Notes: a model not told the origin generated them from the letters alone. DNA of 64,000 bases from Pseudomonadota bacterium (GCA_018240595.1 JAFEFL010000025.1:310001-374000), one strand, 5' to 3'. Positions 8,888 through 17,595 are shown, counted from the stretch's first letter. Program-made: numbers and translations.

Positions 8888-9874
8888 TCAAATGTGGCCT
8901 GAAATCTCATGCGGGATGTAAGGCACCTCGAGCGCCGCGATCTCCTCGGCTGAAAGAGTGACCTCGAGCGCGGCAATGGCATCCTCCAGCTGCTGCTGCT
9001 TAGTTGCGCCGACGACCGGCGCCGTTACACCCTGCTTGTGAAGAAGCCATGCCAACGCAATCCGGGCGGGTGGCAATGCCCGGCCGTCCGCTATGGCACA
9101 GAGTCGTTCCACGACCATCCGGTCGGAGGCCTGCGTTTTGGCATAGAATCCCTTGCCGACCTCGTCTCCCCTCGCCCGGGCGGTAGTTGGCTCGTCGCAC
9201 CATGGCCGCGTCAATCGTCCCCGGGCCAGAGGCGACCAGGGGATGACACCAATACCCTCCGAAGCACAGAGCGGCAGCATCTCGCGCTCCTCCTCCCGAT
9301 AGAGAAGGTTGAGGTGGTTCTGCATAGCGACAAACGGCGCCCAGCCGTTCATGCGCTGAATCCCGAGTGCCTTCATGAATTGCCAGGCAAACATGGACGA
9401 TGCGCCGATGTATCGCGCCTTGCCCGCCTTCACCACGTCGTGGAGCGCCTCGAGCGTCTCCTCGATCGGCGTCTCATAATCCCAGCGGTGAATCTGATAA
9501 AGGTCGACGTAATCGGTGCCCAGGCGCCGGAGGCTGGCGTCGATCTCGTGCATAATGGCTTTGCGCGAAAGACCCCGGCCGTTGGGATCGGCACGCATCG
9601 GATTGAACACCTTGGTGGCAATAACAACTGCTTCTCGCGTGGTGAAATCCTTGATCGCTCGTCCGAGCACCTCTTCGCTCGCCCCGTCCGAATAGGCATT
9701 GGCGGTATCGAAGAAATTGATGCCGGCTTCGAGTGCGCGGCGGATGAACGGACGCCCCTGCTCTTCGGTCAGCACCCAGTTGTGCACGCCCTTGCCCGGA
9801 TCGGCATAGCTCATGCAGCCGAGAGCAATTCTCGACACCTTCAGTCCGGTACGGCCTAGATTGCGGTATTGCAC
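8888..9874 (-). CDS. aldo/keto reductase
   Basis: NADPH-dependent AKR (about 328 aa), (beta/alpha)8 barrel. The catalytic tetrad is visible: Asp and Tyr in FFDTANAYSDG, Lys in VIATKVFN, and His in YQIHRWD. The start is set at the second of two in-frame GTG codons (MQYRNLGRTGLKVS), since GAGGTAA is about 9 bp upstream of it. The first GTG at 9880 would be too close. It follows the CoA-transferase by 11 bp and ends the minus operon. It may be a carbonyl-reducing step of that pathway or a passenger. The substrate is unknown. Confidence 0.9.
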   Translation of the reverse strand: MQYRNLGRTGLKVSRIALGCMSYADPGKGVHNWVLTEEQGRPFIRRALEAGINFFDTANAYSDGASEEVLGRAIKDFTTREAVVIATKVFNPMRADPNGRGLSRKAIMHEIDASLRRLGTDYVDLYQIHRWDYETPIEETLEALHDVVKAGKARYIGASSMFAWQFMKALGIQRMNGWAPFVAMQNHLNLLYREEEREMLPLCASEGIGVIPWSPLARGRLTRPWCDEPTTARARGDEVGKGFYAKTQASDRMVVERLCAIADGRALPPARIALAWLLHKQGVTAPVVGATKQQQLEDAIAALEVTLSAEEIAALEVPYIPHEISGHI

Positions 9875-9885
9875 GTTCACTTACC

Positions 9886-11412
9886 TCAATTGAACAGCGC
9901 GCTGTCCATGACGCGGGGGGCCGCCGGGATCAGCGGGCGAAAGCCCATGCAGTCCAGAACATCCGCCTGAACATCCACACCCGGCGCCACTTCCGACAAC
10001 ACAATACCCTCTCCGGTCAGACGAAAAACCGCCCGTTCCGTGACGAACAACGCCTCGTTGCCAAGCCTCGTCGCCTGCCTGCCGGAATAGGTTATCTGCT
10101 CGACCTTGGACACAAGCTTCCTGACGGCGCCTTGCTGAAGAATCCTGAGCCGCCCGGCGCCGATTTCGATCTTGGTGTTCTTGGTATCAAACGTGCCGCA
10201 GAACACGACCTTCTTGGCGTTCTGCGCGATATCCATGAACCCGCCGGGACCGACGGTCATGCCGCCGAGTTTCGATACATTGACGTCGCCGTATTGATCC
10301 AATTCGCCGAACCCGAGGAAGGCCGTGTCGAGCCCGCCGCCGGAGTAGAAATCGAATTGCGAGGGGCCGTCAATCATGGCGGACGGGCTTCGCGCAAAGC
10401 CGAACAAGGTCCCGACCAGAAGCGAGCCGCCATAGGTGCCATGCTCGATGGTTTGATAATAGCGTCCCACCTCACCACGCTCCGCGATCATCTTCGCGAC
10501 ACCCTCGCCAATTCCGACGCCGAAATTGATGACGTCGCCTTCCCGCAATTCGGCATACGCCCGTCGCGCGATGAATGAGCGCACGTTGAGCGGCTCCGGG
10601 GGCTCGAGAGCGATCGGGCCGCGCCGCTCCCCAGACAAAAGCGGGTCGTAAGGCAGATCATAGCTCATCTGTTGCGTGGGATCGACGACCACCGCATTGA
10701 CAATCGCCCCCGGCACGCGAACCGACCGCGCCGGAAGCGAATTGACATCGACGGCGGTTCGCACCTGGGCAATAACGATTCCGCCGGAATTATGCGCGGC
10801 CAGCGCCGCAGCATAGATATCGATATTGGCGGCCTCCTGATCGAGGCTTATATTACCGTCGGCGTCGCCGAACGAGCCGCGAATGACGGCGACATTGATG
10901 GGAAACGACTTGTACCAGAGCAATTCCTGGCCGCCGATGGTCACAACCTCGACAAGGCTGTCCTTGGCCGACTTGTTCATCCTGCCGCCCTGATGCCGCG
11001 GATCGACGAACGTGCCCAAACCGACATGGGTGAAAAGCCCGGGCCGCTTCGCCGCGATCTCGCGATAGAGCTGCATGACGCACCCGCTCGGCAGCACATA
11101 GGCCTCGATCTTCTCGTCGCGCGCCATTTCCTGCATTTTTGGCGACCAAACCCAATGCCCGCCGATAACCCGTTTGACGAGGCCCTCATGGGCAAAGTGA
11201 TTCATGCCCTCCTTTTTCCGATCGCCAATGCCAAGCGCATGCACTACCGAGAGATTGCGCGGCGTCCCCGTGGCCAGAAAGTGCCTTGAGACCGCCCTGA
11301 AGATGTGCGTCGGCTCCACCAAGCCACCGCCGCCGCCGATGAGCGCGACAGTATCGTTGTCCTTGATCAGCTTGACGGCCTCGTCGGCCGTCATGAACTT
11401 GTTACGCGTCAT
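9886..11412 (-). CDS. family I CoA-transferase, YdiF-like (second copy)
   Basis: Fused CoA-transferase (508 aa), paralogous to the protein at 5979-7583. The two share the N-terminal layout (TADEAVKLIKDNDTVALIGGGG), the FAHEGLVKRV block and the C-terminal QATRLGNEALFVTERAVF region. The catalytic Glu is probably in QTIEHGTYGG. The ATG overlaps the upstream MaoC stop by 4 bp. Divergence between the two copies and their different import systems suggest they activate different carboxylates. The exact reaction is unknown. Confidence 0.9.
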   Translation of the reverse strand: MTRNKFMTADEAVKLIKDNDTVALIGGGGGLVEPTHIFRAVSRHFLATGTPRNLSVVHALGIGDRKKEGMNHFAHEGLVKRVIGGHWVWSPKMQEMARDEKIEAYVLPSGCVMQLYREIAAKRPGLFTHVGLGTFVDPRHQGGRMNKSAKDSLVEVVTIGGQELLWYKSFPINVAVIRGSFGDADGNISLDQEAANIDIYAAALAAHNSGGIVIAQVRTAVDVNSLPARSVRVPGAIVNAVVVDPTQQMSYDLPYDPLLSGERRGPIALEPPEPLNVRSFIARRAYAELREGDVINFGVGIGEGVAKMIAERGEVGRYYQTIEHGTYGGSLLVGTLFGFARSPSAMIDGPSQFDFYSGGGLDTAFLGFGELDQYGDVNVSKLGGMTVGPGGFMDIAQNAKKVVFCGTFDTKNTKIEIGAGRLRILQQGAVRKLVSKVEQITYSGRQATRLGNEALFVTERAVFRLTGEGIVLSEVAPGVDVQADVLDCMGFRPLIPAAPRVMDSALFN

Positions 11413-11879
11413 TCCGAAACCTCCGGCCCCGCGACACCGGGGCGGCGCGGCACCATCAACTGGTGTTCGCCTTCCTGAACCACCTCATCACGTTGGTTCT
11501 TCAATTGCATTTCGATGATCAAGATGCCCATCGACGGCATGCTGCGTGAAGCACGCGCTTCTTTGACGCGGAACTGAACCTGCAGCGTATCGCCGATCCG
11601 GATCGGCCCCTTGAATTTCCACGACCAGCCAAGCGCAATGCCGTCCCGAAAGAAGGCCGACTGTACTTTGAGGCCGTCCGTCAGCGAGAGCCCCATCAAA
11701 CCGTGAGCAATACGCCCACCAAATTCGGTTGTTCGTGCGTAGACTTCATCGAAATGAACCGGTGAGAAGTCACCGGCCACGCCGGCATAGGCCAGGATAT
11801 GACCCTCGGTCACCGTCACCCGCGGGGTGAGGCGTATATCGCCCACTTTGATATCGTCGAAATAGTTTCCGGGAAGCAT
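11409..11879 (-). CDS. MaoC family dehydratase
   Basis: Hot-dog-fold hydratase of the longer MaoC type (156 aa from the chosen start). The active-site segment is AYAGVAGDFSPVHFDEVYAR followed by GGRIAHGLMGLSL. The start is placed at MLPGNYFDDIKVGD because AAGGAC lies 6-7 bp upstream. A 15-residue longer frame from 11924 lacks a suitably spaced Shine-Dalgarno. It would hydrate an unsaturated CoA ester in the same pathway as the adjacent CoA-transferase. It lies 77 bp after the ABC ATPase gene and is probably co-transcribed. Confidence 0.9.
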   Translation of the reverse strand: MLPGNYFDDIKVGDIRLTPRVTVTEGHILAYAGVAGDFSPVHFDEVYARTTEFGGRIAHGLMGLSLTDGLKVQSAFFRDGIALGWSWKFKGPIRIGDTLQVQFRVKEARASRSMPSMGILIIEMQLKNQRDEVVQEGEHQLMVPRRPGVAGPEVSE

Positions 11880-11956
11880 TGTCAAGTCCTTATCGATTTC
11901 AAGATGCTCGGCCGCCGGCTCCATGCCTCTGGCAGTCCGGCCACTCAGTCCGGCGC

Positions 11957-12751
11957 CTAATGCAAAATCTGGCCGAGGAAGCCGCGGGTCCGCTCGTTCT
12001 GTGGATTGGCGAAGAACGAGTGCGGCTCACCTTGCTCGACGATTTCGCCTTGATCCATGAAGATTACTCGATCTGCGACCTGCCGGGCAAAACCCATCTC
12101 ATGGGTCACGCACAGCATGGTCATGCCGTCGTTGGCGAGGCCGATCATGGTCTCGAGGACTTCCTTCACCATTTCCGGATCGAGCGCCGATGTCGGCTCG
12201 TCGAAGAGCATGATCTTCGGCGACATGCAGAGCGCACGCGCGATCGCAACACGCTGCTGCTGTCCGCCCGAAAGCTGCGCCGGATATTTGTCAGCCTGAT
12301 CGGGAATGCGCACCCTCGTCAGGTACTTCATCGCGGTATCGCGCGCTTCGTTCTTGTTCGCACGCCGCACCTTCATCGGCGCCAGCATGCAGTTTTCAAC
12401 GACCGTCAGATGCGGAAAGAGATTGAATTGCTGGAACACCATTCCGACTTCCGCACGAACCGCATCGATATTCTTGGTTCCGGCGGAGAGATCGATGCCG
12501 TCGACCAGGAGCCTGCCGTCTTGATACTCCTCGAGCCGATTGATGCACCGGATCAGCGTCGATTTTCCCGACCCCGACGGCCCGCAAATTACAATTCGTT
12601 CGCCGGTTTTCACGGTCAAGTTGATATTCTTGAGCGCTTGAAAGCTGCCGAACCACTTCTGAAGATCGACGATTTCGATGATCGGCGTCGCAGAGCCCGC
12701 TTTAGAGGCGGCTTCTGCTTGACCGAACGATTGCGCGGAGTTTGCGGACAT
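11957..12751 (-). CDS. polar amino acid ABC transporter, ATP-binding protein (GlnQ type)
   Basis: ABC ATPase (264 aa) of the polar amino-acid uptake family. Walker A is GPSGSGKST, the signature [15 protein letters not shown], Walker [15 protein letters not shown], and the switch His is in CVTHEMGFA. About 25 N-terminal residues precede the domain. AGGAG is 8 bp upstream of the ATG. It energises the two permeases at 13693-15019 together with the binding protein at 12814-13650. Family membership implies an amino acid or related small polar acid, but the neighbouring CoA enzymes suggest a carboxylate that is then activated. Confidence 0.93.
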   Translation of the reverse strand: MSANSAQSFGQAEAASKAGSATPIIEIVDLQKWFGSFQALKNINLTVKTGERIVICGPSGSGKSTLIRCINRLEEYQDGRLLVDGIDLSAGTKNIDAVRAEVGMVFQQFNLFPHLTVVENCMLAPMKVRRANKNEARDTAMKYLTRVRIPDQADKYPAQLSGGQQQRVAIARALCMSPKIMLFDEPTSALDPEMVKEVLETMIGLANDGMTMLCVTHEMGFARQVADRVIFMDQGEIVEQGEPHSFFANPQNERTRGFLGQILH

Positions 12752-12780
12752 GGCTCTGCTCCTGAGTTGTAGAAAGTCAG

Positions 12781-12806
12781 GGCGGGCGGTGTGAGTACCG
12801 CCCGCC
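12781..12806 (-). terminator. stem-loop after the binding-protein gene (attenuating or mRNA-stabilising)
   Basis: A perfect 10-bp stem (GGCGGGCGGT / ACCGCCCGCC) with a 6-nt loop fills the gap between the binding-protein gene and the ATPase gene. On the minus strand no clear T-run follows. It is better read as a 3' stabilising or partial-termination hairpin, which would let the binding protein be made in excess over the ATPase, than as a full stop. Confidence 0.55.
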
Positions 12807-12813
12807 TTTCCCC

Positions 12814-13650
12814 TTATTTCACCATCTCAATCGGCAGGGCCGCTTCGCCTTCACCGGTCGTCGGCATTTCGGCCAGCGTGCCGCCAATCCACTTCTTGTA
12901 GAGCGCGGGCAGTTCCCCGCTCGCCAGCTTGCGCTTGACGAAGTCGCTCAGATAATCGGCCCACTCGCGGGAGCCCGGCCGGACAGCAAACGCGTTGAAG
13001 GCCCGCGCCACGACAAATTTTTCCTCGAACTTGCCGGGTCCGGCGACCTGGGCAATATTCGGAACCTGCGTCGCCGCGCCGCCGATCATGTCGACCTGTC
13101 CGGCGATGAGCGCCTGGACCGTACCGGCATCGTCGTCGAAGCGCTGGATGATGGCGCCTTCCGGTGCAGCCTTGGTGATCGCGATGTCCTGCGGCGTGCC
13201 GCGCGGGACCCCGACACGCACGCCTTTCAAGTCCTTCCAGCCTTTGATATTCGCCGACGTCTTGCCGATGTAAATCGTGTCGTTCGTCGTATAGGGGCGG
13301 GAGAACAGCACGACCTTTTGTCGATCGGCGAAGATACCCATCACCGCCGCCAGAACGTCGACCTGGCCGGTCAGCAACGCCGCGACGCGGTTGCTCGAGG
13401 TCACCGGCGTGACTACAGCCTTGACGCCGAGATCCTTGGCGAGCATTTCGCCGAGCTCGATGTCAAAGCCGGTCAGCTTTCCCGACGAGTCGGTGAAACC
13501 CCACGGAACCTGGGCAACCTGCGAGCCGATCTTGAGCACGCCGCCCTTTTTGATCGAATCGACGGTCTGCGCCGATGCGGCCGCGAGCGTTGTGGTCAGT
13601 GCGGCCAGGACGACGGTCGTCGCCAGGGCGAATCTCTTCAGTGAGCTCAT
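12814..13650 (-). CDS. polar amino acid ABC transporter, periplasmic binding protein
   Basis: Family 3 extracellular solute-binding protein (278 aa). A Sec signal peptide at residues 1-27 ([26 protein letters not shown]) is followed by the typical [18 protein letters not shown] and [18 protein letters not shown] strong AGGAGG precedes the ATG. It captures the solute in the periplasm for the permease pair just upstream. The usual ligand-contacting Arg after VTPVTSSNR is present, consistent with binding a carboxylate-bearing ligand. Exact specificity is not readable. Confidence 0.92.
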   Translation of the reverse strand: MSSLKRFALATTVVLAALTTTLAAASAQTVDSIKKGGVLKIGSQVAQVPWGFTDSSGKLTGFDIELGEMLAKDLGVKAVVTPVTSSNRVAALLTGQVDVLAAVMGIFADRQKVVLFSRPYTTNDTIYIGKTSANIKGWKDLKGVRVGVPRGTPQDIAITKAAPEGAIIQRFDDDAGTVQALIAGQVDMIGGAATQVPNIAQVAGPGKFEEKFVVARAFNAFAVRPGSREWADYLSDFVKRKLASGELPALYKKWIGGTLAEMPTTGEGEAALPIEMVK

Positions 13651-13692
13651 TCCTGTCTCCTCCTTTTATGCGGCTTGGTGCCGCGTTGGTAT

Positions 13693-14343
13693 TCAGCGCG
13701 AAACGCTCAGGCGTCTTTCCGCCATGGCGCTGAGGCGCGACAGCGGGAAGCAAAGGACGAAATAGAAGATCGCGACGAGCCCGTAGGCGAGCAGCGGCTT
13801 GTATGTCGTGCTGGCGACGATCTGCGCCGACCTGGACAATTCGACAAAGCCGATGATGGCCGCCAGCGACGTCCCCTTGATCAACTGCACAAGGAAGCCG
13901 ACGGTTGGGGCTATGGAGAGGCGCACAGCCTGCGGCAGGATCACGCTGACAAGGCGGTCCTTGTAGTGGAGGCCCAGCGCCCGCGCCGCCTCGGTCTGTC
14001 CTAGGGGCACAGCCTGGATCGAGCCGCGCCAGATCTCACCGAGGAACGCGCTGGCGTGCAGCGTTAGCCCGATGGCGACGGCGACCCATTGGTTCACCTG
14101 GACGCCGAAGGCTGGCAACCCGTAGAACACGAGAAACAGCTGCATGAGCAAGGGCGTGCCCTGAAAGAAGTCGATATACGCCGCCGCCAATCTTCGCACC
14201 GCCTTGTTTTCGGCAGTCCGCAACAGCGCAACGACAAATCCGAAAAGGCCTCCGCCGGCGAAAGCGATCAGCGACAGGGCAATCGTCGCCTGGATGCCGG
14301 AGAGAATGAACAGCGCTTCGTTGAGGCCGAATTGACGGATCAT
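13693..14343 (-). CDS. polar amino acid ABC transporter permease (HisM/GlnP type)
   Basis: Inner-membrane permease (216 aa) of the His/Glu/Gln/Arg/opine family with about five spans. The family motifs are IDFFQGTPLLMQLFLVFYG, AFLGEIWRGSIQAVPLGQTEAARALG (EAA-type coupling loop) and IKGTSLAAIIGFVEL. It starts 7 bp after its partner permease ends, so the two are probably made together as a heterodimeric channel. Confidence 0.92.
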   Translation of the reverse strand: MIRQFGLNEALFILSGIQATIALSLIAFAGGGLFGFVVALLRTAENKAVRRLAAAYIDFFQGTPLLMQLFLVFYGLPAFGVQVNQWVAVAIGLTLHASAFLGEIWRGSIQAVPLGQTEAARALGLHYKDRLVSVILPQAVRLSIAPTVGFLVQLIKGTSLAAIIGFVELSRSAQIVASTTYKPLLAYGLVAIFYFVLCFPLSRLSAMAERRLSVSR

Positions 14344-14350
14344 GTTCGCC

Positions 14351-15019
14351 TCACCTCACCGGATACGAGAAGTAGGCGCGATCGATTGCCTTGAAGATCG
14401 TGGCAAAGAGCATCGCGAGCGTGAGGTAGAGGATGGTGGCGACGATATAGATCTCGAAGCTGCGGAACGTCAGCGTGTCGACCGATTGCGCGATCGCGGT
14501 CAGTTCCTCGGCCGAAATCGACGACACGATGCTGGTGGTCAACAGCGCGAGGATGAACTGCCCCGACAGCGCCGGATAAATGATGCGCAGCGCCGGTTTG
14601 AGCACGATGTAGCGAAATATCTGTAGCGGCTTCAGACCGAGCGCCCTGCCCGCCTCGTATTGACCTTTCGGGATGGCGTCGATGCCGCCGCGAATGACTT
14701 CCGCGGCGAAGGCTCCGCAGTTCACGCTCAGCGCCAGCACAGCGGCGCTCCACGGACTGAAGCTCAAGCCGAGCGCCGGCAATCCGAAGTAGATGAAAAA
14801 GACCTGAACCAGGAACGGCGTGTTGCGGATCAGTTCGATATAGGAGACCGCGGCAAGATCGAGCGCCCTGATCTGGCTTCGCCTCGCAAGCGCGACAACG
14901 ATGCCGATCACAAGGCCAATCGTGATCGCCAACGTCGCCAGCAGAACCGTCAGCCAGCAGCCGCGCGCGAATTGCGTCCAATATGGCTCGAGGGCCGCGA
15001 AATTGAATTGGTACGCCAT
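14351..15019 (-). CDS. polar amino acid ABC transporter permease (HisQ/GlnP type)
   Basis: Second permease (222 aa) with the same topology. YIELIRNTPFLVQVFFIYFG and GAFAAEVIRGGIDAIPKGQ mark the channel-forming and coupling segments. GAGGAAGT lies just upstream of the ATG. It is 51 bp downstream of the AroE-like gene and immediately before the partner permease, within one minus-strand operon. Confidence 0.92.
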   Translation of the reverse strand: MAYQFNFAALEPYWTQFARGCWLTVLLATLAITIGLVIGIVVALARRSQIRALDLAAVSYIELIRNTPFLVQVFFIYFGLPALGLSFSPWSAAVLALSVNCGAFAAEVIRGGIDAIPKGQYEAGRALGLKPLQIFRYIVLKPALRIIYPALSGQFILALLTTSIVSSISAEELTAIAQSVDTLTFRSFEIYIVATILYLTLAMLFATIFKAIDRAYFSYPVR

Positions 15020-15070
15020 ACTTCCTCCCGCGGCGCGGCTTTTTCTGGCCGCGTCCGCTTTGGTGGCCGC

Positions 15071-15889
15071 CTAGTGAAGCCTGAAGAACGAGCGATAGAG
15101 CTCGATCTGCTCGGTCAGCATGTGAATTCCGGGATGCGTGCGCAGGCCTCGCCGCTCGGCCTCGCCGAGCAGCCTGGTTCTGGCCGGCTTCATGATGATG
15201 TCGGCAACGACCGTTCGCTCCGAAAGGCTTTCGACCGCGAACGGCAGGGGATCGGTTGGCTTCAGCCCAAGCGGCGTCGCGTTGATGATGAAATCCAGGC
15301 CTGCCGTGGCGGCTTGCGGAACGGCGCTGACTTTTCCGGGCCACCGCGCGTCAAGACGCGATACGAGGTGATCGAGGCGGTCGCCCGCGAGGTCGTTGAT
15401 CAACAGCCGCTCGATGCCGGCGAGCATCATGGCGGTGGCGATCGACACGCCCGCGCCCCCGGCGCCGACAAGGCACGCCGTCGCGCCCTGCAATGTGTGG
15501 CCGGCCTTTCGCAGTCCAGCAACGAAGCCGGCACCGTCGAAATTGTCAGCGGACCATGAGCCGTCAGCCTCCCGGCGCAGCGCGTTGGCCGAGCCGGCGA
15601 TCGTCGCGGTTTCCCCGAGGCGGTCGGCATATGCGCAGACGGCGAATTTATGAGGCACGGTGACCAGCAGGCCGTCGAAATTGCCGATCGCCTTGAGGCC
15701 TTGGATGACGCTGCCGAGCCGGGCCGGCTCGACCTCGATCGGCACCATGATGGCGTCGATCTGTCGGTCGGCGAACAACGGATTCATCAAACTCGGCGCC
15801 ATGACCTGATCGACCGGATGACCGAGCACCGCGTAAAGACGCGTGCTGCCGGTCGGCGACGGTACGGCTGCGGAACCACTCAAAGACAC
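15071..15889 (-). CDS. shikimate dehydrogenase-like protein (AroE family, second copy)
   Basis: AroE-fold dehydrogenase (272 aa), first gene of the minus operon. The start is the GTG at 15889, with AGAGGAAAT directly upstream. A longer frame from 16048 would run through the operator region and is rejected. Catalytic Lys (TVPHKFAV) and Asp (DNFDGAGF) are kept, as is the dinucleotide motif GAGGAG. The substrate-carboxylate Ser-x-Ser of AroE is lost altogether (QVMAPS in place of HSxSP). A canonical shikimate role is therefore unlikely. Its placement with an importer, a MaoC and a CoA-transferase argues for catabolism of an imported hydroxy- or oxo-acid. Confidence 0.85.
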   Translation of the reverse strand: MSLSGSAAVPSPTGSTRLYAVLGHPVDQVMAPSLMNPLFADRQIDAIMVPIEVEPARLGSVIQGLKAIGNFDGLLVTVPHKFAVCAYADRLGETATIAGSANALRREADGSWSADNFDGAGFVAGLRKAGHTLQGATACLVGAGGAGVSIATAMMLAGIERLLINDLAGDRLDHLVSRLDARWPGKVSAVPQAATAGLDFIINATPLGLKPTDPLPFAVESLSERTVVADIIMKPARTRLLGEAERRGLRTHPGIHMLTEQIELYRSFFRLH

Positions 15890-15962
15890 ATTTCCTCTTG
15901 CGCGACTGATGCGGCCTCTGCGGGCGCTTGGACGAACGGCGGTATTGGAATTTCGTTTAGTA

Positions 15963-15976
15963 TGGAATGCATTCCA
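15963..15976. promoter_or_regulatory. IclR-type operator, palindrome 1
   Basis: Perfect 14-bp palindrome TGGAATGCATTCCA in the 146-bp gap between the AroE-like gene (minus) and the first IclR gene (plus). A single half-site TGGAAT lies further toward the AroE-like gene at 15946-15951. Placement suggests control of the minus operon, autoregulation of the IclR genes, or both. Confidence 0.6.
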
Positions 15977-16007
15977 CTTTGTCAATGCCGTGACATTTGG
16001 TTCAGTT

Positions 16008-16022
16008 TGGAATACCATTCCA
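16008..16022. promoter_or_regulatory. IclR-type operator, palindrome 2
   Basis: TGGAAT-ACC-ATTCCA, the same half-site as palindrome 1 but with a 3-bp spacer. It ends 4 bp before the GGAGAGAA ribosome-binding site of the first IclR gene. IclR-family operators are commonly short palindromes of this size. The shared half-site TGGAAT strongly suggests one regulator recognises both. Confidence 0.6.
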
Positions 16023-16035
16023 TTTGGAGAGAACG

Positions 16036-16815
16036 ATGGACCGAGCACTGTCGATCATCGAATTTCTGGCTGGCCGCGCCGGGGGATCCGCCTTGGCCGA
16101 GATTTCCGACAACCTCGGCATCCCGCGCAGCGCCACGCATCGCCTGCTCGGCGATCTGCGCGATGAAGGATTTGTGCGCCAGGACTTCGATGGCGGCGCC
16201 TACCGGTTGACCGCGAAGATCGTCTCGCTTGGCCTGACCTACCTGTCGACGTCCAAAGCGACCGATAAAGTGCTGCCGCTCGTCGAGGAACTGGCCGATG
16301 CGACCGGCGAGCTGGTTGTCTTGACGGTCATCGACGGCGAAAGGCTTCTGCGGATCGCGAAGGCGCAAGGGGCAAAGCGCGGCTTGCTTTACAACCCCGA
16401 TGAGGGCTCCGAAGTGTACTTACCAGCCACTTCGAACGGTCACGCTTGGCTATCCTGTCTGAGCGAAGAAGAGGCATTGCAACTCGTCGCGCGCCAGGGC
16501 TTCAATCGCGACGGATACGGACCAAACGCTCCCAAAACAATTAAGGCACTGATGAGTCTGGTCCGGCAGGCGCGCAAGCTTGGCTATGCCAAGATCGTGG
16601 AGACCTACGAGGCCGGAACGTCGGCGCTTGCCGCGCCTGTCATGCGGCCCGGGACCAAATCACCGATCGGAACGATCAGCATCGCCGGCCCCTCGTTCCG
16701 GATGACAAATGAACAGATGGACCGCCTGGCCCCGCTCCTCATCAAGACAGCGAGCAAGATCGCGGACGCCGGCCACTCACTGGTGATATTTCCGCAGAAC
16801 AAAGTCGAGGCATAG
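16036..16815 (+). CDS. IclR family transcriptional regulator
   Basis: Regulator of 259 aa with an N-terminal winged helix-turn-helix (MDRALSIIEFLAGR... SALAEISDNLGIPRSATHRLL) and a C-terminal IclR effector domain (around VLTVIDGERLLRIAKAQG to SIAGPSFRM). The start is the ATG at 16036 with GGAGAGAA upstream. The upstream TTG at 15997 would place the coding start inside the operator. It diverges from the AroE/ABC/CoA-transferase operon and is the obvious candidate to control it. Effector unknown. Confidence 0.93.
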   Translation: MDRALSIIEFLAGRAGGSALAEISDNLGIPRSATHRLLGDLRDEGFVRQDFDGGAYRLTAKIVSLGLTYLSTSKATDKVLPLVEELADATGELVVLTVIDGERLLRIAKAQGAKRGLLYNPDEGSEVYLPATSNGHAWLSCLSEEEALQLVARQGFNRDGYGPNAPKTIKALMSLVRQARKLGYAKIVETYEAGTSALAAPVMRPGTKSPIGTISIAGPSFRMTNEQMDRLAPLLIKTASKIADAGHSLVIFPQNKVEA

Positions 16816-16818
16816 TTC

Positions 16819-17595
16819 GTGTCAAGCCGGCTTCGCTCTGTTTCGATCATCGAACTACTGACGCGGCACCCTTTTGGATTGCCAGCACCCACCATCGCGG
16901 AAGCGCTGGACATCCCGCTGGCGGCAACCGAGCGCTTGCTTCAGGATCTTGTGCAAACCGACTACATCGCTCCGAGCGACGATCATCGGACATATCGATT
17001 GAGAGCGAAGATCGCGGCATTGGGCCTGGCCTATCTCGGCGCAAGCGGGGTAACCGACCTGGTGCAGCCGATCCTTGATGACCTTGCCAAGCGAACCGGT
17101 GAATTGGTCCGGCTTGCGGTGATCGAGGACGACCGCCTGACCTGGGTCGCCAAGGCGCAGGGCTCGAAGAGCGGGCTCATGTACAGTCCCGATACGAGCG
17201 CCGAAGTCAATCTGCCCAAAACCGCCAACGGTCAGGCGTGGCTCGCCTGCCTGCCAAAGAAAGACATCGAACGTCTGCTGGCGCGACGGGCTGCAGGGAA
17301 CGGCGAGAAGGAGGACCTAAAGCCTGCGGCCTTTCAGGAACTGCTCGCGGAGTTGGAAGCCGCCAAACGGCGTGGCTACGCCTTTGTTTCCGAGAGCTAT
17401 CAAACCGGCACGTCGGCGATCGCGACGGCCATTCGCGAATTGGGCACGGAAACTCCTCTCGGGACCGTCAGCATCGCGGGGCCGACGCTCCGTATGAACA
17501 ACGCGCGGGTCGAGGAAATGGCCACCTGGCTGATCGACACAGCAAGCGAGCTGGCCGCGGCCGCGGCGTCGTCACCTCTCTTCGCTGCCCGCTAA
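16819..17595 (+). CDS. IclR family transcriptional regulator (tandem paralogue)
   Basis: Second IclR regulator (258 aa), starting at a GTG 3 bp after the first one stops. It has a winged HTH (SIIELLTRHPFGLPAPTIAEALDIPLAATERLL) and an effector domain (LVRLAVIEDDRLTWVAKAQG, SIAGPTLRM). The two proteins align over their whole length, so this is a tandem duplication with divergence. They may form heterodimers or read two effectors, one for each of the two nearby catabolic modules. That is inference. Confidence 0.92.
   Translation: MSSRLRSVSIIELLTRHPFGLPAPTIAEALDIPLAATERLLQDLVQTDYIAPSDDHRTYRLRAKIAALGLAYLGASGVTDLVQPILDDLAKRTGELVRLAVIEDDRLTWVAKAQGSKSGLMYSPDTSAEVNLPKTANGQAWLACLPKKDIERLLARRAAGNGEKEDLKPAAFQELLAELEAAKRRGYAFVSESYQTGTSAIATAIRELGTETPLGTVSIAGPTLRMNNARVEEMATWLIDTASELAAAAASSPLFAAR

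Noticed and set aside
15890-16048. Longer start for the AroE-like gene at 15071-15889
   Set aside because: It would read through both IclR operators; the GTG at 15889 has an excellent ribosome-binding site.
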